Source: Archilochus colubris (lineage: Eukaryota; Chordata; Aves; Apodiformes; Trochilidae). From it: a stretch of 64,000 bases of DNA. Under the pieces are notes generated by a model. It saw only the letters and a program-made list of their open reading frames with translations, was not told where the DNA came from and made no database searches. The DNA lies in the NCBI GenBank assembly GCA_023079485.1, contig CM041089.1, positions 14,027,001 through 14,091,000 on the forward strand, written 5' to 3'. Below are positions 49,501 through 60,071 of the stretch, piece by piece (positions within the stretch are counted from its first letter, which is position 1; every line of letters starts with the position of its first letter). A program made the position numbers and the translations under genes.

Positions 49501-51172
49501 ATACAAGAATTGGTACAAGCAGTCATGCTAGCAGAATAGCTGTGGTCAGGTCCCAGCTATGCATGGACACTTCAACATACAAACAAAGCAAAGCCTAATT
49601 TGTGGAATAAAACACTGCATTACTTTCAGAAACAAGAATAGCAGAGTATTTTGAATGCTGTCCATTAAAAGCAGCAACTGTACTTTTTATGATAAAAGGA
49701 TTCTTTTCAAAATTTGTATTTAGTGGCCGGTGTGTTCATTGTAGTAATGTGGAACATGTGTTGGGAAGAAAATTAAGATTTAGAGCTGAAACACCATGGC
49801 CTTACCCCTTCTCTGAGAAAGCTGCATCACATTGATCATGATTCTCAAAGAGGCCAAGATCCAACCTTGTAATTTCCAGTTTAATGTAGCACTTGAACAC
49901 AGACATAAATGGTTTTGAAGCTGATCACTTCTATTTGCATACCTAACAGCCTGGTTGGATGGGGAAGACTGGAGCTGGCTCCTCAACAGCATCTGTGAAT
50001 TCTTTTAGATTTAGCACTGAACATGTAGGAGAGCAAACAGGACCAGAATCTGTCCTGTATGTTACCATCCTCAAGCCAAAGAAATGAAAAACTGAATTCT
50101 GAAGGATAATCAGAAGCTTGAATATGAAGTGCAAACCAGTAGAGTGAGGTTAGCTTTTGAGGACTTAATTTCTTCTTAGGTGGTCTCTGTCTTTTAATGT
50201 GAGTGGTGCTCAGGTGTGGTTACCTTGAGCTGGCTGACTCCTTACCAGAGATTTGTGTACAAGTAAAACAGTCCAAGGTTGCCTCTGTTCAGAAGAACTT
50301 TGCATGTTTCATACTTCTGGCCAACAGATGGAAGAACCTGTAAAATTTAGATTATATTTTCAGTAATTGCTAGGTTTTGTTCTCAGTGTTTTGGTTAATG
50401 CATGTAAAGTACAAATATACCCTATTTTTCCTGTTGTCAGATGCACACATCTCCATTTTATAAAACAATCCCTTTTTCCATCGAATAGAAATTTAGAAAT
50501 TTATTTAGAATTAATTTAGAAATTAATTTACTGAAGTCTAAACAGTATTTTGGACTCAGCATGCCAGTTTTTTTATTTCTCTTTCACACTCATCTTGCAG
50601 AAAGTTAAGGCAGCTGCAGGAAAGACAAGAAGAATAACAGTGAAGAAAGCTGAAGGAGAAAAGTTAATACTGGTTTCATAACACCAACAAGAATAAAGCT
50701 ACTGAAATGAAAAATAACTGTTCCTTTACTAATGTCAAAACAAGGAAAAGATTGATGGTGCTGCCCATGTGGTGGGTGTATGTGTTTATGTAATGTGGGA
50801 AAAATTTTCTAACAAACTAAGAATAGTGGTTAAATGTTTGTCCTCTTGGTAGTATCCTCGTCATGATGCAATCCTAAGCAAAATGTACTATAATTGTACA
50901 GGAAAGTTGCTATTTGGATAGTGGAACACAGTGTATTTTCCTTAGTTTCAAAGCATTTTCAGAGCAGAATGCCAGGAGACAGGTTCATGGACTTTGCAGT
51001 CCATTTACTTGATGCAGATGATGGACCTTCAAGGTACAGAAGCAGCTCAAGATGCAGGATGAATACATATTCTAGTATTTGCTTTCACTACCCCAGTAAG
51101 AAGCCCTGAAAAATGCTAAAATACTTCAGGCAGTGTGTTTGACTGAATGTAGATACAATTTAATACACTTTT
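43551..51172. other. Non-coding stretch with homopolymer runs
   Basis: Holds a T15 run at 47375-47389 and a G10 run at 47959-47968. A minus-strand frame of 161 codons at 46636-47121 is the longest non-repetitive frame in the window. It has no recognisable domain and is about what chance predicts for 64 kb at this composition. Overlapping frames on both strands at 45768-46671 also lack any protein signature. Confidence 0.55.
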
Positions 51173-51421
51173 ATCATAGAATCATAGAATTGGAAGGGAC
51201 CTCAGAGATCATCAAGTCCAACCCTTGATCCACTACTGCTGCAGTTCCCAGCCCATGGCACTCAGTGCCACATCCAGGCTCTTTTGAAATATCTCCAGAC
51301 ACGGAGAATCCACTACTTCCCTGGGCAGCCCATTCCAATGCCTGATCACTCTCTCCAGAAAGAAATTCTTTCTAATCTCCAACCTAAACCTCCCCTGGCA
51401 CAACTTGAGACCCTGCCCTCT
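51173..51421 (-). mobile_element. CR1 LINE 3' tail, young subfamily, antisense (copy C)
   Basis: Starts at the 3' octamers (ATCATAGAATCATAGAATTG on the plus strand). It proceeds through the reverse complement of GGTCCCTTCCA, CAAGGGTTGGACTTGATGA, CAGTGCCATGGGCTGGGAAC and TAGAAAGAATTTCTTTCTGG, and is truncated after GGGTCTCAAG. It is nearly identical to copies A, B and D. It lacks nine bases (AACCCAGCC or a shifted equivalent) between the CCAA repeats just before the octamers. Confidence 0.95.
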
Positions 51422-51529
51422 CCAATTCTTTTAAGTGCTATTTTGTTTGTGCTTGAGAGCAGGCAGGGCTGATTTTCTTACTGCATTATTAAAACATGAC
51501 AAATGGTCATCTTGTGTAGCCAGACCAGC

Positions 51530-51790
51530 TTTTTTTTTTTTTTTTTCCCCCCAAGTAAATAAACATTTATTAAAGAGGTGTAATTGACTGTGGTGGAAAA
51601 GGTGCAAATCTAGCCATAGAACAAGTTCTGGACAAAATGGAAATTTTAAGCATGAGAGCATTATAAAAGTTTTATATTTTATGAGTGTTGCTCAAAGATC
51701 TATGCTTAATGCTGTTATTCTTAAACCCAGGATTGCCTTAAACTCAGGGCTCTTCCCTTGTGCATTCTGCCATTTTTTTTTTTTTCAATC
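51530..51790 (-). pseudogene. Possible processed retrocopy 3' end (poly-A, AATAAA) on the minus strand
   Basis: T17 at 51530-51546 reads on the minus strand as A17. It is preceded by 19 bases including a G run and then AATAAA (51566-51571) within TTTAATAAATGTTTATTT, a typical 3' UTR end. The minus-strand sequence further upstream has no recognisable protein. No target-site duplication is evident. Retrocopies with poly-A tails are uncommon in birds because CR1 does not use poly-A. Chance placement of AATAAA in AT-rich DNA remains possible. Confidence 0.25.
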
Positions 51791-52690
51791 AGATGAGATT
51801 TGGACTCACAGAAGTTTCCTTTATCTTATGGTATTTTCTCTCACAAGATGTAATCCCTGACTGCCTCTTAGCCAGGGCTTACAGCAGTGCAAGCAATCAC
51901 AGTGATAAAAATACTTGTGTCCTGGAAAGTGGTAAATCTGGCCATGATTTGGAAGGAAGTTCTATCATACATAGACTTTCTTGTGACCTCTTTATGCTTC
52001 CAAGAGGGACTTTTAAAAAAATTGTTTTCAAGTATTCTGAGCCCAAAAAGGAGAACTGTGATGCTTTGAGACAGTTCAAGGAATTAAGGGTTATATTATT
52101 TTTATATAGAGAAGTGATGTCTTTCCATAAATTTTACTCTTTGGGGGTGTTTTTTTATTATTAATAATTTTTTTCATATAGCATGATTTCACTCAGGGGC
52201 CAGCTTAACTTGCTTATGAAGAAATATTATTTAGAAACAATGAATATGGTTCAAATCCAACAATGAGGTTTTTTGATCCAACAGATCCTTACTGAACTAG
52301 ACCAGTGTGATCCCAGCATATGTTAGTGCAGTACCTGAAGAAAGTGTAGAGAATTCATTTGTGTTATTTTGTCACTCTTTATCCAAATCTGCCAAGATTT
52401 TGTGGGAGAGGATTGATCTTAATATGATAACCTTGGTTTTGCAAGATGCTTGTAAGTTTTATGTCATTAAAGTGCAAGATTCAATTCAAATGGGTAAGTG
52501 AATGCACTTAAGCCATTGTATTTATCAGAAAATCAAAGCATGAGAACTGGCTATGTTTTTGTCACAAGCTTTAGGAAAATTGCAAGCAGAGGTTCCTGAT
52601 CCTGTGCAGTATACACGTGGCCATGCCTACAGAAGTGGTGCAGGGCTCTCACAGGCAAGTGCAGCAAACACCCAAACCAGTGATGCTGTG
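51791..52690. other. Non-coding stretch, nothing recognised
   Basis: AT-rich sequence with one 134-codon plus-strand frame at 51760-52164. Its start lies in a T13 run and it has no protein signature. Confidence 0.5.
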
Positions 52691-52735
52691 AGAATAGAAA
52701 AGAGGAGAATAGAAAAGAGGAGAATAGAAAAGAGG
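52691..52735 (+). repeat. Perfect 15-bp triplication at a CR1 5' junction
   Basis: AGAATAGAAAAGAGG occurs three times in exact tandem (52691-52705, 52706-52720, 52721-52735), directly before AGGCTCAGGGGAGACC of the CR1 copy. The end of the unit (GAAAAGAGG) resembles the CR1 block GGAGAAGAGGAGGCTC, so the array straddles the element boundary. Confidence 0.95.
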
Positions 52736-53090
52736 AGGCTCAGGGGAGACCCCATCACTCCCTACAACTCCCTGAAAGGAGGTTGGAGCCAGGGGGGGGT
52801 TGGGCTCTTTTCCCAGACAACTCTCAGCAAGACAAGAGAGCAGGGTCTCAAGTTGTGCCAGGGGAGGTTTAGGTTGGAGATTAGAAAGAATTTCTTTCTG
52901 GAGAGGGTGATCAGGCATTGGAATGGGCTGCCCAGGGAAGTAGTGGATTCTCCGTGTCTGGAGATATTTCCAAAGAGCCTGGATGTGGCACTGAGTGCCA
53001 TGGGCTGGGAACTGCAGGGGGAGTGGATCAAGGGTTGGACTTGATGATCTCTGAGGTCCCTTCCAACCCAGCCAATTCTATGGTTCTATA
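52730..53090 (+). mobile_element. CR1 LINE 3' tail, young subfamily (copy D)
   Basis: A truncated CR1 from AAGAGGAGGCTCAGGGGAG through TCCCTGAAAGGAGGTTGGAG, GCAACTCTCAGCAAGACA-like sequence, GGGTCTCAAGTTGTGCC, TTCTTTCTGGAGAGGGTGA and GGAAGTAGTGGATTCTCCGT to GGTCCCTTCCAACCCAGCC and ATTCTATGGTTCTATA. Nearly identical to copies A, B and C. The 5' boundary coincides with a 15-bp triplication. Confidence 0.95.
52736..53044 (+). pseudogene. CR1 ORF2 protein, C-terminal tail fragment
   Basis: The frame is open from 52553 only because of flanking sequence and the 15-bp repeat, which reads RIEKR three times. The element-derived part contains [39 protein letters not shown] and [17 protein letters not shown], the tail of CR1 ORF2 after the reverse transcriptase. 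All catalytic domains are missing. Confidence 0.75.
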
Positions 53091-55747
53091 TTATGGATTC
53101 TTGTGTGCAACATCTTGGCTGTAACCACGTGTCAGTAATGGCTCTGGAAAATTCCAATTTTTTTCCCCCCACTAAATTTACAAATCTTTTGTTTGTACTG
53201 TTCCTTTTTCACAAAGGGCTTGAAATGCCTCCTCAGCAACTAGGATAGGTTTGAGGATTCCTCAGAGGCAAGACCTTCATGCTTTTATTTCCACTGTAAG
53301 TCTGAAATGCAGGCACTTAACTTGGCCAGTGGAGAGTCCCTGTGACAAACTGCTTGTTGGTGTCTTTCTCCAGCCCTGTGTCCATCTCCAGTGCAAGCTT
53401 TTACATGCTCCCTGACCAAACAGGTTTTACTTCAGAGCTATGGAGTGGCCCCTCCTCTGGGCTGAGCTGGTGCAGAGCAAACAGTGTTCAGACAGCTGAA
53501 TAACTGCTGGAAATTTTTTCATCTGTTTCATAAATTTAAACTATCAGGTTTAAAGTTTTAAAGTTAGGTGCTTGCTTGCAGGTTAAATAGCAGAAAGTGT
53601 TACTGAGCTCCTGTTGCTCTGCTCAGTGCTGGGCCCGCAAGGCTGGGATGCAGCATTTGTGTTCTGAGTTCTGTGCTCATGTGCTCTGGGTGGGAACCAA
53701 GTTTGTGACTTGTGGATTTTATGGTTCTGCTCTGTAAAAGTAGTAGCTAAGGAATTATTCTGTAAGTACCAGGAATAGTTTCCCCTGTTTAATCTGTAAC
53801 ACAGAGCTTATATTAAGTAATGCATGCCTGGAGGAAAATCTTATACAGAAAATTTCATGCTTATTTCAGTAATGGGTTTTTTTCTCCTGCTGTAATCTAA
53901 ACATGGCATTACCAGATAAGGTGTACTAAAACGAAGCCTTTTGTAGCACCAAGGAGGAGGGAAAGTTGAGTTTCCTTAGTGGCTCTCTGTCTGTCTGGGA
54001 AAACTCTGCAAGTTCACTCCCAGCATCTCCCCTTTTCCCTTCTCTGCCTTTCCCACCCAAATGCAGATAGTCCTGGGCAGTAGCAGTGCTGACACAGATA
54101 CCCTCCTTTCCTGTGCTGATTACACCTTTGACTCCTTAGTCTAGAGTTCCATGCCAATTTGCAATTAGGGTTTTGTTTTTCATGCCATATTTACCCAAGC
54201 CTGCAAAAACAGTGGCTGTGTTGTAAAACTTACAAGGAGTGTTGTGTATGTATGTAGCAAGTAGCTCCAAATATGTTAAACAATCTCTGGGGAGAACTTC
54301 TAACCAGGTTGTAGAAGTTTTTACATCTTGATGTGAAGCTTGAAGTCCAGCATATTTGGGGGGGAGAAGGAAAATAACAGGAGTCTTTCATTTGAGCTCT
54401 TCTATATCAAATGCATCATGCACTAATGCTTTCCTGGAGTGCAGCCTAGTTACACTTCAAAATTAGGGCAAGAAAAAAAAAAGTAATGGTAAAATGGAGG
54501 ATGAAATTCTCACTTGGGTTCTCTCAGTGGAGGAACTAACAGTGGCTCCAGCAGTATACATGAAGGATCTCAGTTTTTACACTGGGAGCATCCCATGCAG
54601 CCATCAGCAGGTATTCTGCTTCCTAAGACTCTGTCCTTGGACTTGATCTGGAAGATGTGTGTGTCAAAAGACATCCTTCTGGGCACTCAGAATAATAAAT
54701 GCATTAGATCTGCTGGCACATCTTTACTTGTTTGTGTTTTCCTCTCTCCTGCTTGCATACTTAAATTATAAAAAACGAGGGGATTTCATCCTTTTTGAGA
54801 CAGATGTTGCCAGGCACTTGAGCTTCAAGTGTCACTTTGAGCTATTGTTAAGCTTTTACCCAGGAAACTTTTGTCTATATGGAATACAGCTTTATGAAGG
54901 TGATAGAGTTGAGCTGTTTATTTGCAAATAATTTCTGGTTCATTTTTATTTATATTTCAGTAGTAGTGCTAAGTATATTGTTTTGCAAACCAGAAAGAAG
55001 AGAACTCCCTTCTGAGGCTGTATCATTGTGATGTGCTGTTATTTTTGAATTAACTATATAAGAAAGGTACCATATAGAGACTGCTTCATCACTGAACTGG
55101 GGTGCTACATGATGGTATGCAACAGCTTAGTAAAGAAAACAAAGAATCTTCTCAATTGCAAGCAGGGGAACTGAGCAGAGTGCAGTGATCTTGGAGCTTG
55201 TCTGGGATTCAGCACAATGACTTTTAAAAAAAGAAATGAGTTTTAATACAGTGATGAGTTTTCAGGGATACAAGAAACTAAGGTCTGAATCTGATGTTTC
55301 TGTCCAACTCCATGGCAGTTCTTTGACTCAGAATCTGCTTGCCACAAACTTGCCTGGAACAGCCACCACCCAGAAAACAAGTGTCATGCCAGTGGGTGTT
55401 TTGCAGAGACCTCTGCTACTTGGAGTGGGCTGACTCAGGAGAACCAATTGGAATAAAGGTGATTAAAAATCACATCACTTCTCCACATAGCATCTGAGTG
55501 TGACCATCCCATCCTTTCCTAATAGTTACTGGGTTCAGTGCTGGTATTTGAGTATCTGCTGCTGAGCTGCTGCTGTTTCTGCTTTCTTCAACACATTCAT
55601 GTTCTTCAGCTCTCCAGCATACACACTTCTTGATGAACCTGGTTTAACTTCACATTTCAGGAGTTTCAGAACAATACATGTGCCTACACACATGCCAGAA
55701 ATACAGTACCTCTGAAATCACTATTTCTGTTTGTACATCAGCATTTA
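53091..55747. other. Non-coding stretch, nothing recognised
   Basis: Unique-looking sequence with an A11-type run near 54471. No frame, RNA or transposon recognised. Confidence 0.55.
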
Positions 55748-55794
55748 TTTTCCCCTTTTTCCTCTCCTCCCCTTCTCCCCCCCTCCCCTTTTTT
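55748..55794 (+). repeat. 47-base pure pyrimidine tract with C runs
   Basis: Only C and T from 55748 to 55794. C runs at 55769-55772, 55777-55783 and 55785-55788 give a G-quadruplex motif on the minus strand. Confidence 0.85.
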
Positions 55795-58700
55795 ATTGAA
55801 GTGATATTTAATGAACCCTTGGTTCTTATTTTGTGCATCCTTTCCAAAATACCATAACATGTTCTTGGTGAAGCTTTACTGGTATTTGAGGTATTTTTCT
55901 GTTCTTGCTGCAAGTGATTCTGTATAATGATATGAATTAGGTGAGAATATATATAGTGTACTGCTTTTTTCTCTGAAGAAACCTCCCCTGAGTATTGATC
56001 AAGGCAGAGGTGGTGGCTGCAGGATAGATATTGATTGTTACCAGTGCTTTCAGTAAAGCAGCAAATGCAGGCACCTTGTCACCTACAAATGTGTGGCTTT
56101 TAAGCTCATTTTTTTATGCCCAAACTTTCTGCAGGGTGTGGGGCCACTGTTGATAAGACTTGTAAGACTGATTTCTCCTGCTGTTATCTCAGAAGTGAAG
56201 CTGGAAATATACCCTGGAAATCTTTTATTTCCCCCTTCACTAGGACCACCTCTAAACTACTTTAAGACTGAAGCAGCTTTGACTTTAGTCTCTTTTCTGT
56301 CCAAAATCCATGCCTTTACTGTCTGTATAGAGAATTTCTCTTGTCATCTTTGCTGTTGTGTGAGGATGACAAAATGGAGAGTAAATGTAATCTCAGCTTA
56401 GGGGCAAACTAAAGGATAAAATGTTTTCATAGCTGATTTAAAATGCTTCCAGAGAACTGGGGATACACTGTGAGGGAACTGGAAAGGGTACTTGACTAGG
56501 TGGTAGCTGGGCTCACAGAAGTTAAGCAAAAGGGATAATCATCTAGTAAAATGGAATTGTTCTATGTAAGGCAAGGGCCCACAATAAACTTTAGTTTCAT
56601 TTAAAATGGCACATTACAACCTGATGTTATAGGGCATAATTTCTGTACATATAAATGCTGAATTGTGCCTTAATCAAAATAATGGTTCTGATTTCCCCTC
56701 CCAGCCCTGACATTATTTGCTTGTCTGGGTTGATACAACTTGCTTTCTTTGCCAGACCTCTGGGTACTAACATACATCCCTCTGGTGCCTGATTTACAGG
56801 TAATTTTTATGGAACCCTAAAAGGGGCAAATAAATATGTAGTTGTGTAACTGTTGCATATAACATCGTTATAAAGACAAAGCTTTATTCATAAAATTTAT
56901 AACTTCTGTGCCTTGGCTTAGTAGTTTGGATCAAGAAAACTTTCCATAAGTGGTGTGTAAGCACCTATGTACCTATATAAAGAGAAGGGGCTCCCAGTGT
57001 TCTGTTTTGTGCCTTTACTCTGTGATAATTCTCCTTGGCTGACATATCTATAGGACCCCATGCAAATCATAAATCTGGTAGCTCAATTCATGGATATTTC
57101 TGTTAACGTTTTGGTGATGACTTCAATGTACAACTCCACAGTTTTTCAAGCCTGACAGGTCAGTTTAGGGGCTTTACCACTGCTGAAGCACCTCAGTGCT
57201 GAGGTCACATCACCAGTTGTTACCTGCAGAGGAAGCTGAGGGAGCAAGTGAATATGGGTGTAATTAGGCAAGATATCAGATCCTGAAAGTGCAGATGCAG
57301 GATCTTTTCAGCATTTGCATATGTAGAGATCAGACCAGTAGCCATATTCAAATAAATACATTGCTTTTAGACTGAATCTTTCTCTTTCTGAATACAGCAG
57401 TTTTCAAGTAAACCCATTTGTGTCTGCACATGTGCTCCAGATCTTTTTAAAGTGTGAGAATCTGTACTGCACATGTGTTAAATTCTGTTGATGCCATATA
57501 AAGTGTGTGCTTAAATCATGCTTCCTAGAATAACTTTTGTCTTTTGGAGCATTTAGAATTGTCTTTGAGATGATGGGTTTTCCTACAGCTTGCATAAAAT
57601 CCAGTACTACAAGTAAACTGTAGCATGCAGTTGGCCTAAAAAAGTTGTACTGCTTGAATGGAGGAAAACTGAGAGGTGGAGGAAAGGTTGGAAAGGGTGC
57701 TGCAGAGATGTGTGGCTAAGGAAAAGGAGAGCAAAATGCTGGTTTGATGCAGAAGCAAACAGAATAGAGAAGTGGGTCATTTATCTGGGTCACAGTAAAA
57801 AGATATCACTTTTATTTGACTTGATCTATCAGTTTTAACTTGAGAGCATAAGTTCCTAACCTGTGTGAAATCATTGAAGCTCCCTCTCTGAAGAGTGAAT
57901 GTTGAGCAGGCAGAGTCACAGGGAGGTCAGCTTTCCTAATACAGTTGTAATACCACAGAGCTCTATTTATTTTGGTTTGACCCTTGGATTTTTCTTTAAT
58001 TTACTTTGGATAGACAGACTTTTAATAAAACTTAAGCTGCTTTATATCACAGTCTTGTTGTTTTAGGGTGGGTTTTTTTTTTTTAGCAAACAACATTCTC
58101 TCTGTGCAGATTTCACTGGTCAACAAAACAAGAGCAACTGCTCTCTTGGCAGGTGTCCTTCCTCCTTTGCCAGCACTGATGCTTTTTAGTGTAACTGTGA
58201 CAAGTCACTGTTACTTGGGGATAAAATTGACTGAACATGGGGTTTCTCAAGAGCTGGATGATCTGTATGAAGTGCTGGGTGGGTTGAGCTGCAGGCTTCC
58301 AGCATGCTATCAGGGAAGTTCAAACTCCATCTTAAGTGGATTGCTCGGAGAGTAGGAATAAAAATACCTCCAGCTTCACAAGGATGTGGAGGCCTAACTT
58401 GGATGTGTGAGTAAAAGGCAGCATGTAACTGGCAAACAGGGCTGCCTGGGTAGGAATTTTGGGAAGGAGAGTAGCACATTTATCTTCCCAGGTGTGTCCC
58501 ATGCCTGCAGTTTCCTGGGTTTGTGCAGACAGCAGCCACGCTTCCACCTGCTTTGACCAACTGGTGCTGGGCTGGTGATGGCAGCAATGGCATGATTACT
58601 GCTAGGTTTAATTCAACAAACCTGTTGGGAAGATGCCTTCTTAGTAACTGAACCAGGGTGCTTGGTGATACCATTCTGGGGAGCTGCTCCTTCTGACTGC

Positions 58701-59515
58701 TGCCTGCACTGCAGGTGTCCCCAAACTGGCAGATCCCCCAATTTCTCTGAGATATCGCAGGGTCAGATTTTAGTGTTGCAGAGTTAAGTGATGTCCTCAA
58801 GGCTTTTTGTTTTAGGTTATGTTACACCACACCCACCACATTTGGTTGTGATTTGGCTCTAAATGCTCTAGCAGGAAGCCGTGGGCACAGCTGCCTGTCC
58901 AAAAGCTGTGTGTCAAATGGTGGTTATGTGGGAGTTGAAGGAGCTGGACAGAGAGCACCTTCCTGAAGTCTGTAAGGAAAACTGACAGCAAAGTGTTTTC
59001 TCTGTCTAAAACTGCTGATGTGCTATAGCAGTTCTTGGGTTTGAGGATTCTGCTTCATCACTCATCCTCTGAGGACCAGGTGCCTGCTCTTAACTCTGGT
59101 CATAACAAGGGCTCTTGCTGCTTATGGTTTTAGTTCTCTTCACCCTTCCTCTGTTTAAACCCCTCCGATCAAGGTCTTGGTATCATTGCTGGGCTGACAT
59201 TTAGGATGTAAAACTGTTCCTGGCAGAACAGCTCTAGCTCTGCTCTTGGGCTAGCCCGTGCCCTTATTTGTTGCTGAGTCCCGAGAGAGCAACCCAAATC
59301 CATAATTATTCCTATTTCTGGCCGAGGGTCCAGCATGGCCTCATCACCCATCCTGCAGACAGCAACAGCCACATGTTTGCCTCTGTGTCACCCTTCTCCT
59401 GGCAAATCCGCTTTGCCCTGCTTGCTTTTTGCCTGCCCAATGCACTGGCAGAGGAGTTTGTAATGGGCGGTGGTGCTGGCAGCGCTGCTTCGGTGGGCTC
59501 TGGAGGGCTGGGCTG
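55795..59515. other. Non-coding upstream region of the CpG-island gene
   Basis: No exon, transposon or RNA gene recognised. GC content rises gradually after about 58300. Short overlapping frames on both strands at 58068-58800 have no protein signature. The region is a plausible place for distal control elements of the gene starting at 60072, but nothing specific can be named. Confidence 0.5.
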
Positions 59516-59762
59516 CTCCCTCCTTTCCTTTCCCTCCCTCCTTTCCTTTCCCTCCCTCCTTTCCTTTCCCTCCCTCCTTTCCTTTCCCTCCCTCCTTTCC
59601 TTTCCCTCCCTCCTTTCCTTCCCTCCTTTCCTTCCCTCCTTTCCTTCCCTCCTTTCCTTCCCTCCTTTCCTTCCCTCCTTTCCTTCCCTCCTTTCCTTCC
59701 CTCCTTTCCTTCCCTCCCTCTCCCCCTTCCATCCTCCCCCCCTACCTCCCTCTCTCTCTCTC
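59516..59762 (+). repeat. Polypyrimidine tandem arrays (18-bp then 13-bp units)
   Basis: Pure C/T from 59516 to 59730, then to 59762 with only two A (59731, 59744). The first part is an 18-bp array (unit CCCTCCCTCCTTTCCTTT, five full units starting at 59532, 59550, 59568, 59586 and 59604, plus a partial one before). The second part is seven 13-bp units (CCTTCCCTCCTTT) at 59617-59707. The 13-bp unit is the 18-bp unit with five bases lost. Long homopurine/homopyrimidine DNA of this kind can form triplex H-DNA. Long frames on both strands here (SFPFPP or KERREGKEG repeats) are artefacts. Confidence 0.95.
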
Positions 59763-60071
59763 GCAGCTCCGCCGCTGCTCTCAGACCTTTCTGCCCCGTG
59801 TGCCACAGCCCTGCCCGGCTCCACGGGATGCCAGCCTTGTGTAACCCGGCCCCGCTGCCCGTCCGGGGCGGGGCCCCGGCCCCAGGCCTCCGCCCTCCCG
59901 GGCCCGGCAGGGCCGGTTCGGGGGCGGCCTCGGGCGGGCGGAGGAGCCGCGGCTGCCGCCGCCCCCTGAGCCTCTGCCCATTGGCGGGGCCGGGCCGGGC
60001 GGCTGCTGCCCGGGGAGAGCCGCGCCGAGCACACGGGCAGTTCCCCCGCTCCGCTGCCCTCCCGTCCTACC
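59763..60071 (+). promoter_or_regulatory. CpG-island promoter and 5' UTR
   Basis: Very GC- and CpG-rich sequence in an otherwise AT-rich, CpG-poor window. Visible motifs are a GC box GGGGCGGGG (59865-59873), an inverted CCAAT box CCATTGGCGG (ATTGG at 59980-59984, an NF-Y type site), and an overlapping GC box GGCGGGGC (59983-59990). No TATA box is seen. In promoters of this class, transcription usually starts within about 100 bases downstream of the CCAAT box, so starts near 60000-60050 are expected. The exact start site cannot be read from sequence. The island continues past the first exon to about 60300 and may also fire in the opposite direction. Confidence 0.8.

Noticed and set aside
52553..53044. 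163-codon plus-strand frame treated as a host gene
   Set aside because: Its second half is the CR1 ORF2 tail and its middle is the 15-bp triplication. The start lies in random flanking sequence.
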